NCBI GenBank assembly: GCA_021204635.1
Contig: JAJPZB010000051.1
Location: forward strand, 1-5,785
DNA: 5,785 bases
DNA from: Opitutia bacterium
GTDB taxonomy: Bacteria; Verrucomicrobiota; Verrucomicrobiia; Opitutales; UBA953
Reading direction: 5' to 3'
Shown here: positions 5,736-5,785 of the stretch, piece by piece
How the letters are laid out: each line of letters begins with the position of its first letter
How positions within the stretch are numbered: the stretch's first letter is position 1
Notes under the pieces: generated by a model
The model's input: only the letters and a program-made list of their open reading frames with translations
Databases searched by the model: none
What the model was told of the DNA's origin: nothing
Position numbers and translations under genes: made by a program

Positions 5736-5785
5736 CCCACCTGCGATGCAGGAGCACCAACGTAATTCTCCCGCTAAGTTAGCGG
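5736..5785 (+). repeat. Start of a further repeat unit, cut by the window end
   Basis: This matches 5549-5598 at 47 of 50 positions, exactly 187 bp further on, so two units are in direct tandem. The three differences cluster at 5750-5754. Here CCTGC-GAT-GCAGG forms an intact 5-bp hairpin (5740-5752), whereas copy B has GCGGA on the right side and loses part of it. The unit is truncated inside the main palindrome. Confidence 0.8.

Overview
The window is GC-rich bacterial DNA with four protein-coding genes packed between copies of a dispersed repeat. Three genes on the minus strand (4834 down to 177) form a tight operon. In order of transcription they are a secreted DUF3857/transglutaminase-like protein with an intact Cys-His-Asp triad, a membrane-anchored or exported calcineurin-like metallophosphoesterase, and a second secreted DUF3857-type protein in which all three triad positions are changed. 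Spacing is 12 nt between the first two genes and a 4-nt ATGA overlap between the last two. A divergent plus-strand gene (4926-5462) encodes hypoxanthine phosphoribosyltransferase (Hpt), a cytoplasmic purine-salvage enzyme. The two transcription units share a short intergenic region of about 90 bp.

Both outer ends are non-coding and repetitive. Positions 1-176 and 5549-5735 carry copies of one element (about 90% identical by eye over about 136 bp, same orientation). It consists of a perfect hairpin, a second small hairpin, a conserved spacer, and a series of CACCACCAAC motifs. A further copy starts at 5736, exactly 187 bp after the previous one, and runs off the window. Directly after hpt (5463-5522) the same motif is inverted (GTTGGTGGTG). 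As a result, both outward-facing genes run straight into G-rich GTTGGTGGTG repeats after their stop codons.

The organism is probably a Gram-negative bacterium: there are three exported or envelope proteins, a twin-arginine-like or lipobox N-terminus, and a DUF3857-transglutaminase protein of a kind I associate with Bacteroidota and the Verrucomicrobiota/PVC group. The phylum is inference and was not tested. I see no phage, transposase, tRNA, rRNA or CRISPR features. The most interesting points are the active/inactive transglutaminase-fold pair around a phosphoesterase, and the structured repeats bracketing the gene block.
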